From contig NZ_JAUTAN010000001.1 in NCBI RefSeq assembly GCF_030818655.1, forward strand, positions 2,108,001 through 2,172,000: a stretch of DNA of 64,000 nt, given 5' to 3'. Source of the stretch: Nocardioides zeae. GTDB taxonomy: Bacteria > Actinomycetota > Actinomycetes > Propionibacteriales > Nocardioidaceae. The translations under genes and the position numbers were made by a program. Shown here in pieces: positions 25,191 to 33,648 of this stretch. How positions within the stretch are numbered: position 1 is the stretch's first letter; each line of letters begins with the position of its first letter. Under the pieces are notes generated by a model. That model saw only the letters and a program-made list of their open reading frames with translations. It ran no database searches and was not told where the DNA came from.

Positions 25191-25607
25191 TCAGGCCTCC
25201 GGCGTCCGCCCCAGCAGCACGGGTACGACCTGGTGCTCCAGCAAAGGCGCCAGCGGCAGGTCGTCGGGCAGGTCCTCGGGGTCCACCCACCGCACCTCGG
25301 CGATCTCGGCGCACGCGACGGGCTCGCCCAGGGCGCGGGCGGTGAACACGGTCGACTCCAGCGTCGCCCCGGGCTCGTTGGCGGCGGCGCCGTGGAACTC
25401 CCCGAGCAGCTCGACGTCGGCCAGCTCGACGCCGACCTCCTCGCGGATCTCCCGGATGGCGGCGTCGCGCGCGGTCTCCCCCGGCTCGAGCTTGCCGCCG
25501 GGGAGCATGAACCGCGCCGTACCCTCCTTGCGCACGCTCAACAGCCGCCCCCGGTCGTCGCGGAGGCAGACGGCGGCGACGACGAAGTGGAGCGGCTGGG
25601 CGGGCAC
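25191..25607 (-). CDS. NUDIX hydrolase
   Basis: 138 residues. A complete Nudix box, GGKLEPGETARDAAIREIRE followed by EVG, near residues 42-64 gives the Mg-binding helix for cleaving nucleoside diphosphate derivatives. Opening PLHFVVAAVCLRDDRGRLLS and VRKEGTARFMLPGG are those of small MutT-like housecleaning enzymes. The GTG at 25607 is the start nearest to the domain. The substrate (oxidised dNTP, or other) cannot be predicted. Single gene, convergent to the HNH gene. Confidence 0.9.
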   Translation of the reverse strand: MPAQPLHFVVAAVCLRDDRGRLLSVRKEGTARFMLPGGKLEPGETARDAAIREIREEVGVELADVELLGEFHGAAANEPGATLESTVFTARALGEPVACAEIAEVRWVDPEDLPDDLPLAPLLEHQVVPVLLGRTPEA

Positions 25608-25769
25608 GACCGGCAGGCTAGCGCGTGGGGGCGAAGGTGCGGCGCCCGACGACGACGGCGTCCTGGCCGAGCGGGACGACCGCCGGACTCCCAGGACGAC
25701 ACGACGACCGAGCACGCAGCGCGGCGCGACCACCACGACCGGCCGCGCACCGGCCCGACTAGGGTGAGC

Positions 25770-25925
25770 GGCGTTCGTGAGGTGCCCCGCGAGCACGGTC
25801 CGGAGAGACAACCGGAGCGTGCGGGGAGAATCTGGGAAGCCGGTGAGAGTCCGGCACAGGGCCCGCTGCGGTGACCGTCGCCTGTTCGCGCAGGACGGCG
25901 GAAGTCCGAAGACCGGCCTCGCGAC
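25770..25925 (+). promoter_or_regulatory. Cobalamin riboswitch in the chlID-cobO-cobBC leader
   Basis: Core GGGAAGCCGGTGAGAGTCCG at 25834-25853, then GGCCCGCTGCGGTGACCG and the 3' box GGAAGTCCGAAGACCGG ending near 25916. It lies 36 bases before the chelatase ATG. The whole gap 25608-25961 has no gene; bases 25608-25769 show nothing I can name beyond room for the two divergent promoters. Confidence 0.94.
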
Positions 25926-25961
25926 GCATCCATCCGATGGCAGAGCGAGCGGGAGCCCCAC

Positions 25962-28085
25962 ATGCCACAGCACTACCCCTTCACGGCCGTCGTCGGCTCC
26001 GACGACATGATCCTCGCGCTGCTGCTGACGACGGTCAGTCCTGAGATCGGCGGCGTCCTCGTCCGCGGCGAGAAGGGCACGGCCAAGTCCACCGCGGTGC
26101 GCGCGCTCGCCGCCGTCCTCCCCCCGATCGACGTGGTCGCCGGCGACCGGTTCTCCTCCGACCCGGCCGACCCGAGCCCCCTGTCGCCGGATGCCCCGTT
26201 CGCGGCCGACGCCGGCGTGGAGACCCGCCCGGTGCGGCTCGTCGAGCTGCCCGTCGGTGCCACCGAGGACCGCCTCCTCGGCTCCCTGCACCTGGAGAAG
26301 GCGCTGTCGGCGGGCGTGGCGGAGTACGAGCCCGGCCTCCTCGCCCGCGCCCACCGCGGCATCCTCTACGTCGACGAGGTCAACCTCCTCCACGACCACC
26401 TCGTCGACCTCCTGCTCGACGCCGCGGCGATGGGCCGCGCGACCGTCGAGCGCGACGGCGTCTCCGTCGTCCACGCCGCCCGCTTCGTGCTCGTCGGCAC
26501 CATGAACCCCGAGGAGGGCGAGCTGCGCCCGCAGCTCCTCGACCGCTTCGGCCTGACCGTGGAGGTCGCGGCGCCGCGGGAGCCCGCGCTGCGCACGGAG
26601 GTCGTACGCCGCCGCCTCGCCTTCGACGCCGATCCCGCCGCCTTCGCGGAGCGGTACGACGCGAGCGAGACCAGCCTGCGCGAGCGCATCGCCGCCGCGC
26701 AGGTGCTGGTGACCGAGGTGGCGCTGGGCGACGGCGCCCTGGCGAAGATCGCCGAGGTGTGCGCGGCGTTCGACGTCGACGGCCTGCGCGCCGACATCGT
26801 CACGGCCCGCACGGCGATCGCCCATGCCGCCTGGCACGGTCGTCGCCACGTGCTCCGCGAGGACATCCGCGCGGCGGCCCTGCTGGCGCTCCCGCACCGT
26901 CGACGCCGCAACCCCTTCGACGCCCCGGGCATCGACGAGGAGCTGCTCGACCGGATCCTCGGGGACGACGAGCCCGACCCCGAGCCGCCCCGGCAGCCGG
27001 ACCAGCCGGACCAGCCGGACCAGCCGGGACCCGAGGACCAGCCGGGACCCGAGGACCGACCGACCGAGGACAGCCCCGACTCCCCGGGCGACACGCCCCC
27101 GCCGAGCACCGACGGCCCGCCGAGCACCGACGGCCCGTCGAGCGAGACACCGCACGCCACCGACGCTGCTCCCGACGGCCCGGACAGCCGGGACGACGCC
27201 GAGGCCAGCGAGCCCACCACCCCCACCCCGGGCAGCGCCGAGGTCACGACGGTGGGCGCGGGCGCGCCGTACCGTCCCCGCCTGCTCCGCGTCGCCGGCA
27301 CCGGCGAGGGCGAGGCGGGCCGCCGCTCCCGCGCGATCACGTCGAACGGTCGTCGCATCGGGAGCACCCCGGGCACCGGGGCGGGCGGCATCGACCTCCC
27401 CGGCACCGTCCGCGCCGCGGCGCCCCACCAGCACGGCCGCGGCCGGCGGAGCGGTGCCCTGGTGCTGCGGCCGAGCGACCTGCGCGGGGCGGTGCGGGAG
27501 GGGCGGGAGTCGAACCTCGTGCTGTTCTGCGTCGACGCGTCGGGCTCGATGGCCGCGCGCAAGCGCATGCAGCAGGTGAAGACGGCGATCCTGTCGCTGC
27601 TGATGGACGCCTACCAGCGCCGCGACAAGGTCGGGCTCGTGACGTTCCGCGGGCTCGACGCCGAGCTCGTCCTCCCGCCGACCGGCTCCGTGGAGGCGGC
27701 GGCCCGCCGGCTCGAGGACCTGCCCGCCGGCGGCCGCACCCCCCTCGCCGAGGGCCTCCTCGTCGCCGCGGACGTGCTCCGGCGGGAGCGCATCCGCGAC
27801 CCGCGCCGCCGTCCGCTGCTCGTGCTCGTCACCGACGGCCGAGCGACCGCGGGCGCCGACCCCGTGGCGCGCTCCCGCCAGGTCGCCGCGTGGCTCGCCG
27901 ACCAGGGCATCGAGACGGTGGTCGTCGACTGTGAGGCCGGACCGTTCCGGCTCGGGCTCGCCGCCCGCCTCGCGGTCGAGCTGCGCGCCACCCACCTGCC
28001 CGTCGACGAGGTGAGCGCCGAGGCCCTGGCCGGCGTCGCGCGCGCGGCGACCTCGCCCGGCAGCCGCGAGCGGGGGGTGGCCTGA
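25962..28085 (+). CDS. Fused ChlI/ChlD-type AAA+ and VWA chelatase subunit (putative cobaltochelatase partner)
   Basis: 707 residues combining both small subunits of a Mg/Co-chelatase. The AAA+ part (1-340) has Walker A RGEKGTAKST, Walker B ILYVDEVNLL and RPQLLDRFGL. A 170-residue linker is rich in Pro, Asp and Gln with short repeats (PDQPDQPDQPG, STDGPPSTDGPSS). The VWA part (about 515-700) has the MIDAS motif FCVDASGSMAARKRM and TDGRATAGADP. It should drive CobN-dependent cobalt insertion with ATP, replacing CobS/CobT. The riboswitch ahead and cobO behind support this. A magnesium chelatase role is unlikely, as no bacteriochlorophyll gene is present. TGATG overlap with cobO. Confidence 0.9.
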   Translation: MPQHYPFTAVVGSDDMILALLLTTVSPEIGGVLVRGEKGTAKSTAVRALAAVLPPIDVVAGDRFSSDPADPSPLSPDAPFAADAGVETRPVRLVELPVGATEDRLLGSLHLEKALSAGVAEYEPGLLARAHRGILYVDEVNLLHDHLVDLLLDAAAMGRATVERDGVSVVHAARFVLVGTMNPEEGELRPQLLDRFGLTVEVAAPREPALRTEVVRRRLAFDADPAAFAERYDASETSLRERIAAAQVLVTEVALGDGALAKIAEVCAAFDVDGLRADIVTARTAIAHAAWHGRRHVLREDIRAAALLALPHRRRRNPFDAPGIDEELLDRILGDDEPDPEPPRQPDQPDQPDQPGPEDQPGPEDRPTEDSPDSPGDTPPPSTDGPPSTDGPSSETPHATDAAPDGPDSRDDAEASEPTTPTPGSAEVTTVGAGAPYRPRLLRVAGTGEGEAGRRSRAITSNGRRIGSTPGTGAGGIDLPGTVRAAAPHQHGRGRRSGALVLRPSDLRGAVREGRESNLVLFCVDASGSMAARKRMQQVKTAILSLLMDAYQRRDKVGLVTFRGLDAELVLPPTGSVEAAARRLEDLPAGGRTPLAEGLLVAADVLRRERIRDPRRRPLLVLVTDGRATAGADPVARSRQVAAWLADQGIETVVVDCEAGPFRLGLAARLAVELRATHLPVDEVSAEALAGVARAATSPGSRERGVA

Positions 28086-28699
28086 TGCCGAAGGGCGTCC
28101 CGATCACCGTCCCCGACGACGGCCTCACCACGGCGCAGCGCCGCAACCTGCCGCTGCTCATGGTCAACACCGGCGACGGCAAGGGGAAGTCGACGGCCGC
28201 GTTCGGGCTCGCGATGCGCGCCTGGAACCAGGGCTGGGACCTCGGGATCTTCCAGTTCGTGAAGTCCGCCAAGTGGCGCATCGGCGAGCAGACCGTGCTC
28301 GAGCGCCTCGGCCGGCTCCACGAGGAGACCGGCGAGGGCGGTCCCGTCGACTGGCAGAAGATGGGCTCCGGCTGGTCGTGGAGCCGCAAGGAGGGCTCGG
28401 CCGAGGACCACGCCCGCGACGCCGCCGAGGGGTGGGCCGAGATCAAGCGCCGCCTCGCCGAGGAGCGGCACGACCTCTACGTGCTCGACGAGTTCACCTA
28501 CGTCATGGAGTGGGGCTGGGTCGACGTCGACGACGTCGTCGAGACGCTGGCGAACCGCCCCGGGCGGCAGTTCGTCGTCGTCACCGGGCGCCGCGCGCAC
28601 CCGCGCCTCGTCGAGATCGCCGACACCGTGACCGACATGGGCAAGGTCAAGCACCAGATGGACCGCGGCCAGAAGGGCCAGCGAGGGATCGAGTGGTGA
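28085..28699 (+). CDS. cobO: Cob(I)yrinic acid a,c-diamide adenosyltransferase CobO (BtuR/CobA type)
   Basis: Transfers the adenosyl group of ATP to the cobalt of cob(I)yrinic acid diamide. 204 residues. P-loop VNTGDGKGKSTAAFGLAMRA near residue 30 (the family's unusual reversed ATP site), FQFVKSAKWRIGEQ, and DLYVLDEFTYVMEWGWVDVD near residue 135. VVVTGRRAHPRLVEIADTVT closes the domain. It starts one base inside the chelatase stop and ends in a GTGA overlap with cobBC. It needs reduced cobalt, so a flavin or ferredoxin reductant must be supplied elsewhere. Confidence 0.96.
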   Translation: MPKGVPITVPDDGLTTAQRRNLPLLMVNTGDGKGKSTAAFGLAMRAWNQGWDLGIFQFVKSAKWRIGEQTVLERLGRLHEETGEGGPVDWQKMGSGWSWSRKEGSAEDHARDAAEGWAEIKRRLAEERHDLYVLDEFTYVMEWGWVDVDDVVETLANRPGRQFVVVTGRRAHPRLVEIADTVTDMGKVKHQMDRGQKGQRGIEW

Positions 28700-31227
28700 G
28701 CACCGTGAGCTCCCGGAGCACCGCGCTCCCCCGCCTGGTCGTCGCCGCGCCCGCGTCGGGCCACGGCAAGACGACCGTGACCGCCGGCCTCATGGCGGCC
28801 CTGTCCCGCCGCGGGCTCGAGGTCTCGGGCCACAAGGTGGGTCCTGACTACATCGACCCCGGCTACCACGCCCTCGCCACCGGCCGCGTCGGTCGCAACC
28901 TCGACCCCCACCTCGTCGGCGAGCACCGCATCGTCCCGCTGCTGCTCCACGGCGCGCGCACGCCGCGGCCCGCCGACGTCGCCGTCGTCGAGGGCGTCAT
29001 GGGCCTCTTCGACGGTCAGATCGGCGGTGACGGCTTCTCCTCGACCGCCCACGTCGCGGGGCTCATCCAGGCGCCCGTCGTGCTGGTCACCGACATCTCG
29101 TCCGCCTCGCGGACCGTGGGGGCGGTGCTGGCGGGACTCGCGTCGTACGACCCCGGCGTCCGCGTCGCGGGCGTCGTGCTCAACAAGGCGGGCTCGCCGC
29201 GGCACGCCGAGGAGGTACGCCGGGCGGTCGCCGGCGTCGGCATCCCGGTGCTCGGCGTGCTGGGCCGCGACGACGCCATCGTCGCGCCGAGCCGCCACCT
29301 GGGCCTCGTGCCCGCCGCCGAGCGGGGGGACGCGGCCACGGCCCTCGACCGGCTCGCCGCGCAGGTGGCCGAGCGGATCGACCTCGACGCGGTGCTCGAG
29401 ATCGCCCGCAGCGCCCCCGACCTCGACGCGGAGCCGTGGGACCCGCGGGCGGAGGTCACGGCCCCGAGCGCCACCCACACCACCGAGCGCCCCCGCATCG
29501 CCGTCGCCGGGGGCCGGGCGTTCACCTTCACCTACGCCGAGACGACCGAGCTGCTCGAGGCCGCCGGCTGCGAGGTCGTCGTCGTCGACCCGACGACCGA
29601 CGCGGCGCTGCCCGAGGGCGTGCGGGGCATCTACCTGGGCGGCGGCTTCCCCGAGATGCACGCCGCGGCGATCAGCCGGAACGCGGCGCTGCGCGACGAC
29701 CTGCGGTCCGCCGTCGCCGCCGGCGTGCCGACGGTGGCGGAGTGCGCGGGGCTGCTCTACCTCGCCGACCGCCTCGACCACGCCCCCATGGTCGGCGCGC
29801 TGCCCGCGACGGCGGCGATGACGGGCCGGCTGTCGCTGGCCTACCGCAGCGCGACCTCTGCCACGCCGACGCTGCTCGGCCGCCCCGGCGAGACCGTCAC
29901 GGGCCACGAGTTCCACCGCACGCGCGTCGAGCCGCCGGCCGGCACGGGCGGCGAGCACGACCCGGCCTGGACCCTCGAGCCCACCGCGGCCCACCCCCGC
30001 ACGGACGACGGCTTCGCGAGCGCGACGCTGCACGCGTCGTACCTGCACGTCCACTGGGCCGGCCACCCCCACCTGGCGCAGCGGTTCGTCGACGCGGTGC
30101 GGGCCGCGGAGCCCCACCGGGGCGGCCGCGCGACCGCTCCCCGCGGGCCGGAGCCCGTCGTCGCGGCGCCGTCCGAGGCGCCCCACGACCCCCTGCGGCA
30201 CCACGGCGACGTCGAGACCGCGGCCCCGGACGGGACGCCGCTCGTCGACTTCGCGGTCAACACCTACGACGCTCCCCCGCCGCCCTGGCTGCTCGACGCG
30301 CTGCGGGCGTCGCTGGAGGACGTGGGCGCCTACCCCGACGTACGCCGCGTGCGGGCCGTCGAGGCCGCGATCGCCCGGCGGCACGGCCGCGACCCCGCCG
30401 AGGTGCTGGCCGTCGCCGGCGTCGCCGAGGCGTTCACGCTCGTGGCGCGCGCCCGCGCCTGGCAGCACCCGCTCGTCGTGCACCCGCAGTTCACGGAGCC
30501 CGACGTCGCGCTGGCCGCGGCCGGCACGCCGGCGCGCCACCTCGTGACGCGGGCCGAGGACGGGTTCGCGCTCGACCCGAGCCAGGTGCCGGAGGCGGCC
30601 GACCTCGTCGTCGTCGGCAACCCGACCAACCCCACGGGTCGTCTGCACCCCGCGGCGGCGCTGCGCTCGCTCACGCGCCCGCAGCGCCTGGTCGTCGTCG
30701 ACGAGGCGTTCATGGACGCCGTACCGGACCAGCGGCACGCCCTCGCCGACGCCCCCGTGCCCGGGCTGCTCGTGCTCCGCAGCCTCACGAAGCTGTGGGG
30801 CATCCCCGGGGTGCGGGCGGGCTACGTGCTCGGCGAGCCGGCCGTGCTCGACGCCCTGCGGGCCGTGCAGACCCCCTGGTCGGTCTCGTCGGCCGCGCTG
30901 GCCGTGCTGCGCGCCACCACGGAGCCGGAGGCGCTGGCGGAGGCGGCGGCCCGGGTACGCCGCCTGGTCACCTGGCGCGGCGTCCTCACCTCCGGCCTCG
31001 ACGACCTCGACATCCCGCACCTGCCGGGATCGGCCCCGTTCGTGCTCGCCCGACCGGGCGCCGGGGTGCGCGAGGCGCTCCGCGTCGACGGGTTCGCGCT
31101 GCGCCGCGCCGACACGTTCCCGGGGCTCGACGCGAGCTGGGTGCGGATCGCCGTGCGGCCGCCCGAGCGCACCCGGCCGATGCTCACTGCGCTGGGAGCG
31201 CTGACGAGCGGCGTCCCGATGCTCTAG
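28696..31227 (+). CDS. cobBC: Fusion of cobyrinic acid a,c-diamide synthase CobB and threonine-phosphate decarboxylase-like CobC
   Basis: 843 residues. CobB (about 10-455) has the ATPase P-loop VAAPASGHGKTTVTAGLM, GHKVGPDYIDPGYH, the glutaminase nucleophile TVAECAGLLYLADRL near residue 348 and HASYLHVHWAGHP. After a 45-residue Pro/Ala linker comes a PLP aminotransferase-fold CobC (from about 505): FAVNTYDAPPPPWLLDALR, VVGNPTNPTGRLHP and the PLP lysine in VLRSLTKLWGIPGVRAGY near residue 697. CobB amidates the a and c side chains. CobC makes aminopropanol phosphate for the nucleotide loop. The two steps are not adjacent in the pathway. In M. tuberculosis these are separate genes. The start overlaps cobO as GTGA. 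Confidence 0.94.
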   Translation: MSTVSSRSTALPRLVVAAPASGHGKTTVTAGLMAALSRRGLEVSGHKVGPDYIDPGYHALATGRVGRNLDPHLVGEHRIVPLLLHGARTPRPADVAVVEGVMGLFDGQIGGDGFSSTAHVAGLIQAPVVLVTDISSASRTVGAVLAGLASYDPGVRVAGVVLNKAGSPRHAEEVRRAVAGVGIPVLGVLGRDDAIVAPSRHLGLVPAAERGDAATALDRLAAQVAERIDLDAVLEIARSAPDLDAEPWDPRAEVTAPSATHTTERPRIAVAGGRAFTFTYAETTELLEAAGCEVVVVDPTTDAALPEGVRGIYLGGGFPEMHAAAISRNAALRDDLRSAVAAGVPTVAECAGLLYLADRLDHAPMVGALPATAAMTGRLSLAYRSATSATPTLLGRPGETVTGHEFHRTRVEPPAGTGGEHDPAWTLEPTAAHPRTDDGFASATLHASYLHVHWAGHPHLAQRFVDAVRAAEPHRGGRATAPRGPEPVVAAPSEAPHDPLRHHGDVETAAPDGTPLVDFAVNTYDAPPPPWLLDALRASLEDVGAYPDVRRVRAVEAAIARRHGRDPAEVLAVAGVAEAFTLVARARAWQHPLVVHPQFTEPDVALAAAGTPARHLVTRAEDGFALDPSQVPEAADLVVVGNPTNPTGRLHPAAALRSLTRPQRLVVVDEAFMDAVPDQRHALADAPVPGLLVLRSLTKLWGIPGVRAGYVLGEPAVLDALRAVQTPWSVSSAALAVLRATTEPEALAEAAARVRRLVTWRGVLTSGLDDLDIPHLPGSAPFVLARPGAGVREALRVDGFALRRADTFPGLDASWVRIAVRPPERTRPMLTALGALTSGVPML

Positions 31228-31345
31228 GGTGCCCCTGCGGGCTCGATGAAGCCGGTGTGATTCCGGCGCAGTCGCGCTACTGTGACGCCCCTCCTCGCTG
31301 CACCAGGTCGATCCCTGGCGGCGGAGGTGGGACGGAGCCAGACCT
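31228..31345 (+). promoter_or_regulatory. Cobalamin riboswitch in the cbtBA-cobD leader
   Basis: It starts immediately after the cobBC stop. Core GATGAAGCCGGTGTGATTCC at 31245-31264, then GCAGTCGCGCTACTGTGACG and GGAGCCAGACCTG ending near 31347. A pyrimidine/purine stretch and the ribosome site GAGGAGGAACG follow before the cbtB ATG. Another part of the 176-base gap, near 31360-31390, shows a weak ATCCC/GGGAT pairing that may be the expression platform. Confidence 0.94.
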
Positions 31346-31403
31346 GACGGTCCGCTTTCATCCCCACGACCAGGGACGCTTGCATCCCTGAGGAGGAACG
31401 ACC

Positions 31404-31622
31404 ATGTCGATCTCTGCCCCCATCTCCGCCTCCGCCGACCTCGAGGCGCCGTCGATCCCGCTCCGCGCGCTCGCGCCCTGGGCCCTGTTCTTCGGCCTGC
31501 TGGCGCTGCTGGCCCTCTTCTTCGTCTCCGCCGACCAGGGCGCCGTGTCGATCCCGGCCGGCACGGCGATCCACGAGTGGGTCCACGACGGCCGGCACCT
31601 GCTCGGCTTCCCCTGCCACTGA
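31404..31622 (+). CDS. cbtB: Cobalt transporter subunit CbtB
   Basis: 72 residues. One transmembrane helix (APWALFFGLLALLALFFVSA, residues 25-44) and the invariant C-terminal metal motif IHEWVHDGRHLLGFPCH, with three His and one Cys. CbtB pairs with CbtA for cobalt uptake and is typically under B12 riboswitch control, as here. Strong GAGGAGG ribosome binding site eight bases before the ATG. Membrane location. Confidence 0.96.
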   Translation: MSISAPISASADLEAPSIPLRALAPWALFFGLLALLALFFVSADQGAVSIPAGTAIHEWVHDGRHLLGFPCH

Positions 31623-31636
31623 GCGCGGGTCCGACC

Positions 31637-32533
31637 ATGACGACGATCCAGGGGACCCGTGCGCCCGCGGGCGGACGCACCCTGCTGACGCCGCGCGCCC
31701 TGCTGGTGCGCGGACTGCTCGCCGGGCTCGTGGCGGGCCTGCTCGCCTTCGCGGTGGGCTTCGCCGTCGGCGAGCCGCCCATCGACGACGCGATCGCACT
31801 GGAGGAGTCGGCCTCCGCCAGCGCCCCGGCCGACGAGCCCGCCGCGGACCACGACCACGCGGAGGGCACGGCGGCGCACGCGCACTCCGACTCCGACGAG
31901 GCCGCGGACGAGGGCCACTCCCACGGTGAGTCCGGCCCGAGCCGCACCACGCAGAAGACGGTGGGGCTGCTGACCGCCACCGTCGTCGTCGGCACCGCGC
32001 TCGGCGGCCTCGTCGCCCTGGTGGCGGCGGCCGTCATGGGCCGGCTCGGGCGGCCCGGGCGCCGCATCCGTCCCACGGAGGCCGTCGCGCTCGCCAGCGT
32101 CCTCGGCTTCGTGGCGGTGGCGCTCGTGCCGTGGATGAAGTACCCGGCGGCCCCGCCCGCGGTGGGCTCCGGCGACACGATCGGCGAGCGCACCGGGCTC
32201 TACTTCGCGTTCCTGCTGGTGTCGGTGCTCGCGGCGATCGGCGCGACGTACCTCGGCCAGCGGCTGTGGAGCGCCGTCTCCCCGTTCGCGGGGGTGGTCG
32301 GCGGTGGGTTGGCGTACGTCGCCGTGGTCGGCGTGGCCGCCGCGGTCATGACGCCGGTGAACGAGCTCGGCGACTTCCCGGCCGACGTGCTGTGGGAGTT
32401 CCGGCTGTCGTCGCTGCTCACGCTGGCCGCGATGTGGGCCGGCATCGCCGTGGTGCTCGGCGCGCTCGTGGGTCGCCTCGCGGCGGCCGACGACGCCGAC
32501 CGGGCCCGACGGGACCTCGCGGCCTCGCTCTGA
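31637..32533 (+). CDS. cbtA: Cobalt transporter subunit CbtA
   Basis: 298 residues, about six transmembrane helices. The first (LLVRGLLAGLVAGLLAFAVG) is followed by a long outer loop rich in His and acids (DHDHAEGTAAHAHSDSDEAA and GHSHGES, residues 72-105), a likely cobalt trap. Then come VALVPWMKYPAAPPAVGSGD and TGLYFAFLLVSVLAA, both CbtA hallmarks. It follows cbtB after 14 bases and overlaps cobD by one base (TGATG). Co-expression with cobD places cobalt import and a late step under one switch. Confidence 0.93.
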   Translation: MTTIQGTRAPAGGRTLLTPRALLVRGLLAGLVAGLLAFAVGFAVGEPPIDDAIALEESASASAPADEPAADHDHAEGTAAHAHSDSDEAADEGHSHGESGPSRTTQKTVGLLTATVVVGTALGGLVALVAAAVMGRLGRPGRRIRPTEAVALASVLGFVAVALVPWMKYPAAPPAVGSGDTIGERTGLYFAFLLVSVLAAIGATYLGQRLWSAVSPFAGVVGGGLAYVAVVGVAAAVMTPVNELGDFPADVLWEFRLSSLLTLAAMWAGIAVVLGALVGRLAAADDADRARRDLAASL

Positions 32534-33540
32534 TGGTCCGACCGTCCCGCGGTGCGGCACGGGCCGCGGGGCTCGCGCTGGGGGTCGCCCTCGACCAGCT
32601 GGTCGGCGACCCCCGGCGCGGTCACCCCGTCGCCGGCTTCGGCCGGGTGGCGGGGGCCCTCGAGCAGCGGATGCACGCCGACTCCCGGGCGCGGGGCGCG
32701 GCGTACTCCCTGCTCCTCGTCGGCTCGACGACCGTGCTCGGGGCGGCCGTCGAGCGGCGGGTACGCCGCGGCGCACCCGCGCTCGAGACCGTCACCGTCG
32801 CGGCGGCGACCTGGGCCGTGCTCGGGGCGCGCTCGCTCGACCGCGAGGCGGCGGCGGTCCAGGCGCTGCTGGACGCCGGCGACCTGCCGGGGGCGCGGCA
32901 GCGACTGACGCACCTCGTGGGGCGGCGGACCGCCGAGCTGTCGCCCGAGGAGGTCGCCCGTGCCGTCGCGGAGTCGGTCGCGGAGAACACGTCCGACGCC
33001 GTCGTCGCGCCGCTCGTGTGGGGTGCCGTCGCCGGGGTGCCGGGACTCGTCGGCTACCGCGCCGCGAACACGCTCGACGCGATGGTCGGGCACCGCAACG
33101 CTCGGTTCGAGCGCTTCGGCTGGGCCTCCGCGCGGCTCGACGACGTGCTCAATGTGCCGGGCGCCCGGTTGTCCGCGCTGCTGGCCGCGGCCGCCGCGCC
33201 GCTGGTCGGCGGGCGACCCCGGGACGCGTTCCGGGCCTGGCGGCGCGACGCCGGCGCGCACCCCTCCCCCAACGCCGGCCCGGTCGAGGCGTCGTTCGCC
33301 GGAGCGCTGGGGGTCAGGCTGGGTGGCCGGACGGTGTACGGCGCTCCTGGTGCTCCCGCGCGCGTCGAGGACCGTCCGGTGCTCGGCGACGGCCGCGCGG
33401 TCGAGGTCCGCGACATCGCCCGCGCCCGTCACCTCGCCCGCCTCGTCGACCTCGGCGCGGCGGTGGTGGCGGTGGCTGTTGCGTCGAGTTGGGTCGGACG
33501 GCGCGGCAAATTCGTCGAGGTGGGTCGAACGGCGCACTGA
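32533..33540 (+). CDS. cobD: Adenosylcobinamide-phosphate synthase CobD (CbiB), with repeat-derived C-terminus
   Basis: Membrane enzyme that joins aminopropanol phosphate to adenosylcobyric acid. 335 residues. Motifs: GVALDQLVGDPRRGHPVAGFG, SVAENTSDAVVAPLVWGAVAG, GYRAANTLDAMVGHRN, FGWASARLDDVLNVPGAR and HPSPNAGPVEASFAGALGV. The normal family end is around VDLGAAVVAVAVA. The last 18 residues (SSWVGRRGKFVEVGRTAH) and the stop codon are encoded by two units of the 31-bp repeat, so the native end has been replaced or extended. Whether the tail matters is unknown; catalytic parts are intact. Confidence 0.95.
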   Translation: MVRPSRGAARAAGLALGVALDQLVGDPRRGHPVAGFGRVAGALEQRMHADSRARGAAYSLLLVGSTTVLGAAVERRVRRGAPALETVTVAAATWAVLGARSLDREAAAVQALLDAGDLPGARQRLTHLVGRRTAELSPEEVARAVAESVAENTSDAVVAPLVWGAVAGVPGLVGYRAANTLDAMVGHRNARFERFGWASARLDDVLNVPGARLSALLAAAAAPLVGGRPRDAFRAWRRDAGAHPSPNAGPVEASFAGALGVRLGGRTVYGAPGAPARVEDRPVLGDGRAVEVRDIARARHLARLVDLGAAVVAVAVASSWVGRRGKFVEVGRTAH

Positions 33541-33631
33541 CCGCGACCGTTCGACCCAACTCGATGCGCACGCCGCGACCGTTCGACCCAACTCGATGCG
33601 CACGCCGCGCCCGTCCGACCCAACTCGACGC
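33481..33631. repeat. Second copy of the 31-bp repeat family: two direct and three inverted units
   Basis: Direct units at 33481-33510 and 33511-33540; inverted units at about 33541-33570, 33571-33602 and 33603-33631. The inner direct and inverted units can pair over 18 bases with one mismatch (33516-33533 with 33548-33565) around a 14-base loop. It lies between convergent cobD and cobK, so it may end both transcripts. Confidence 0.88.
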
Positions 33632-33648
33632 GGCCGAACCTGCGCGCC

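Noticed and set aside
28498-32193. 1231-codon open frame on the minus strand
   Set aside because: Shadow of cobBC, cbtB and cbtA; His/Arg/Gly-rich nonsense protein with no domain.
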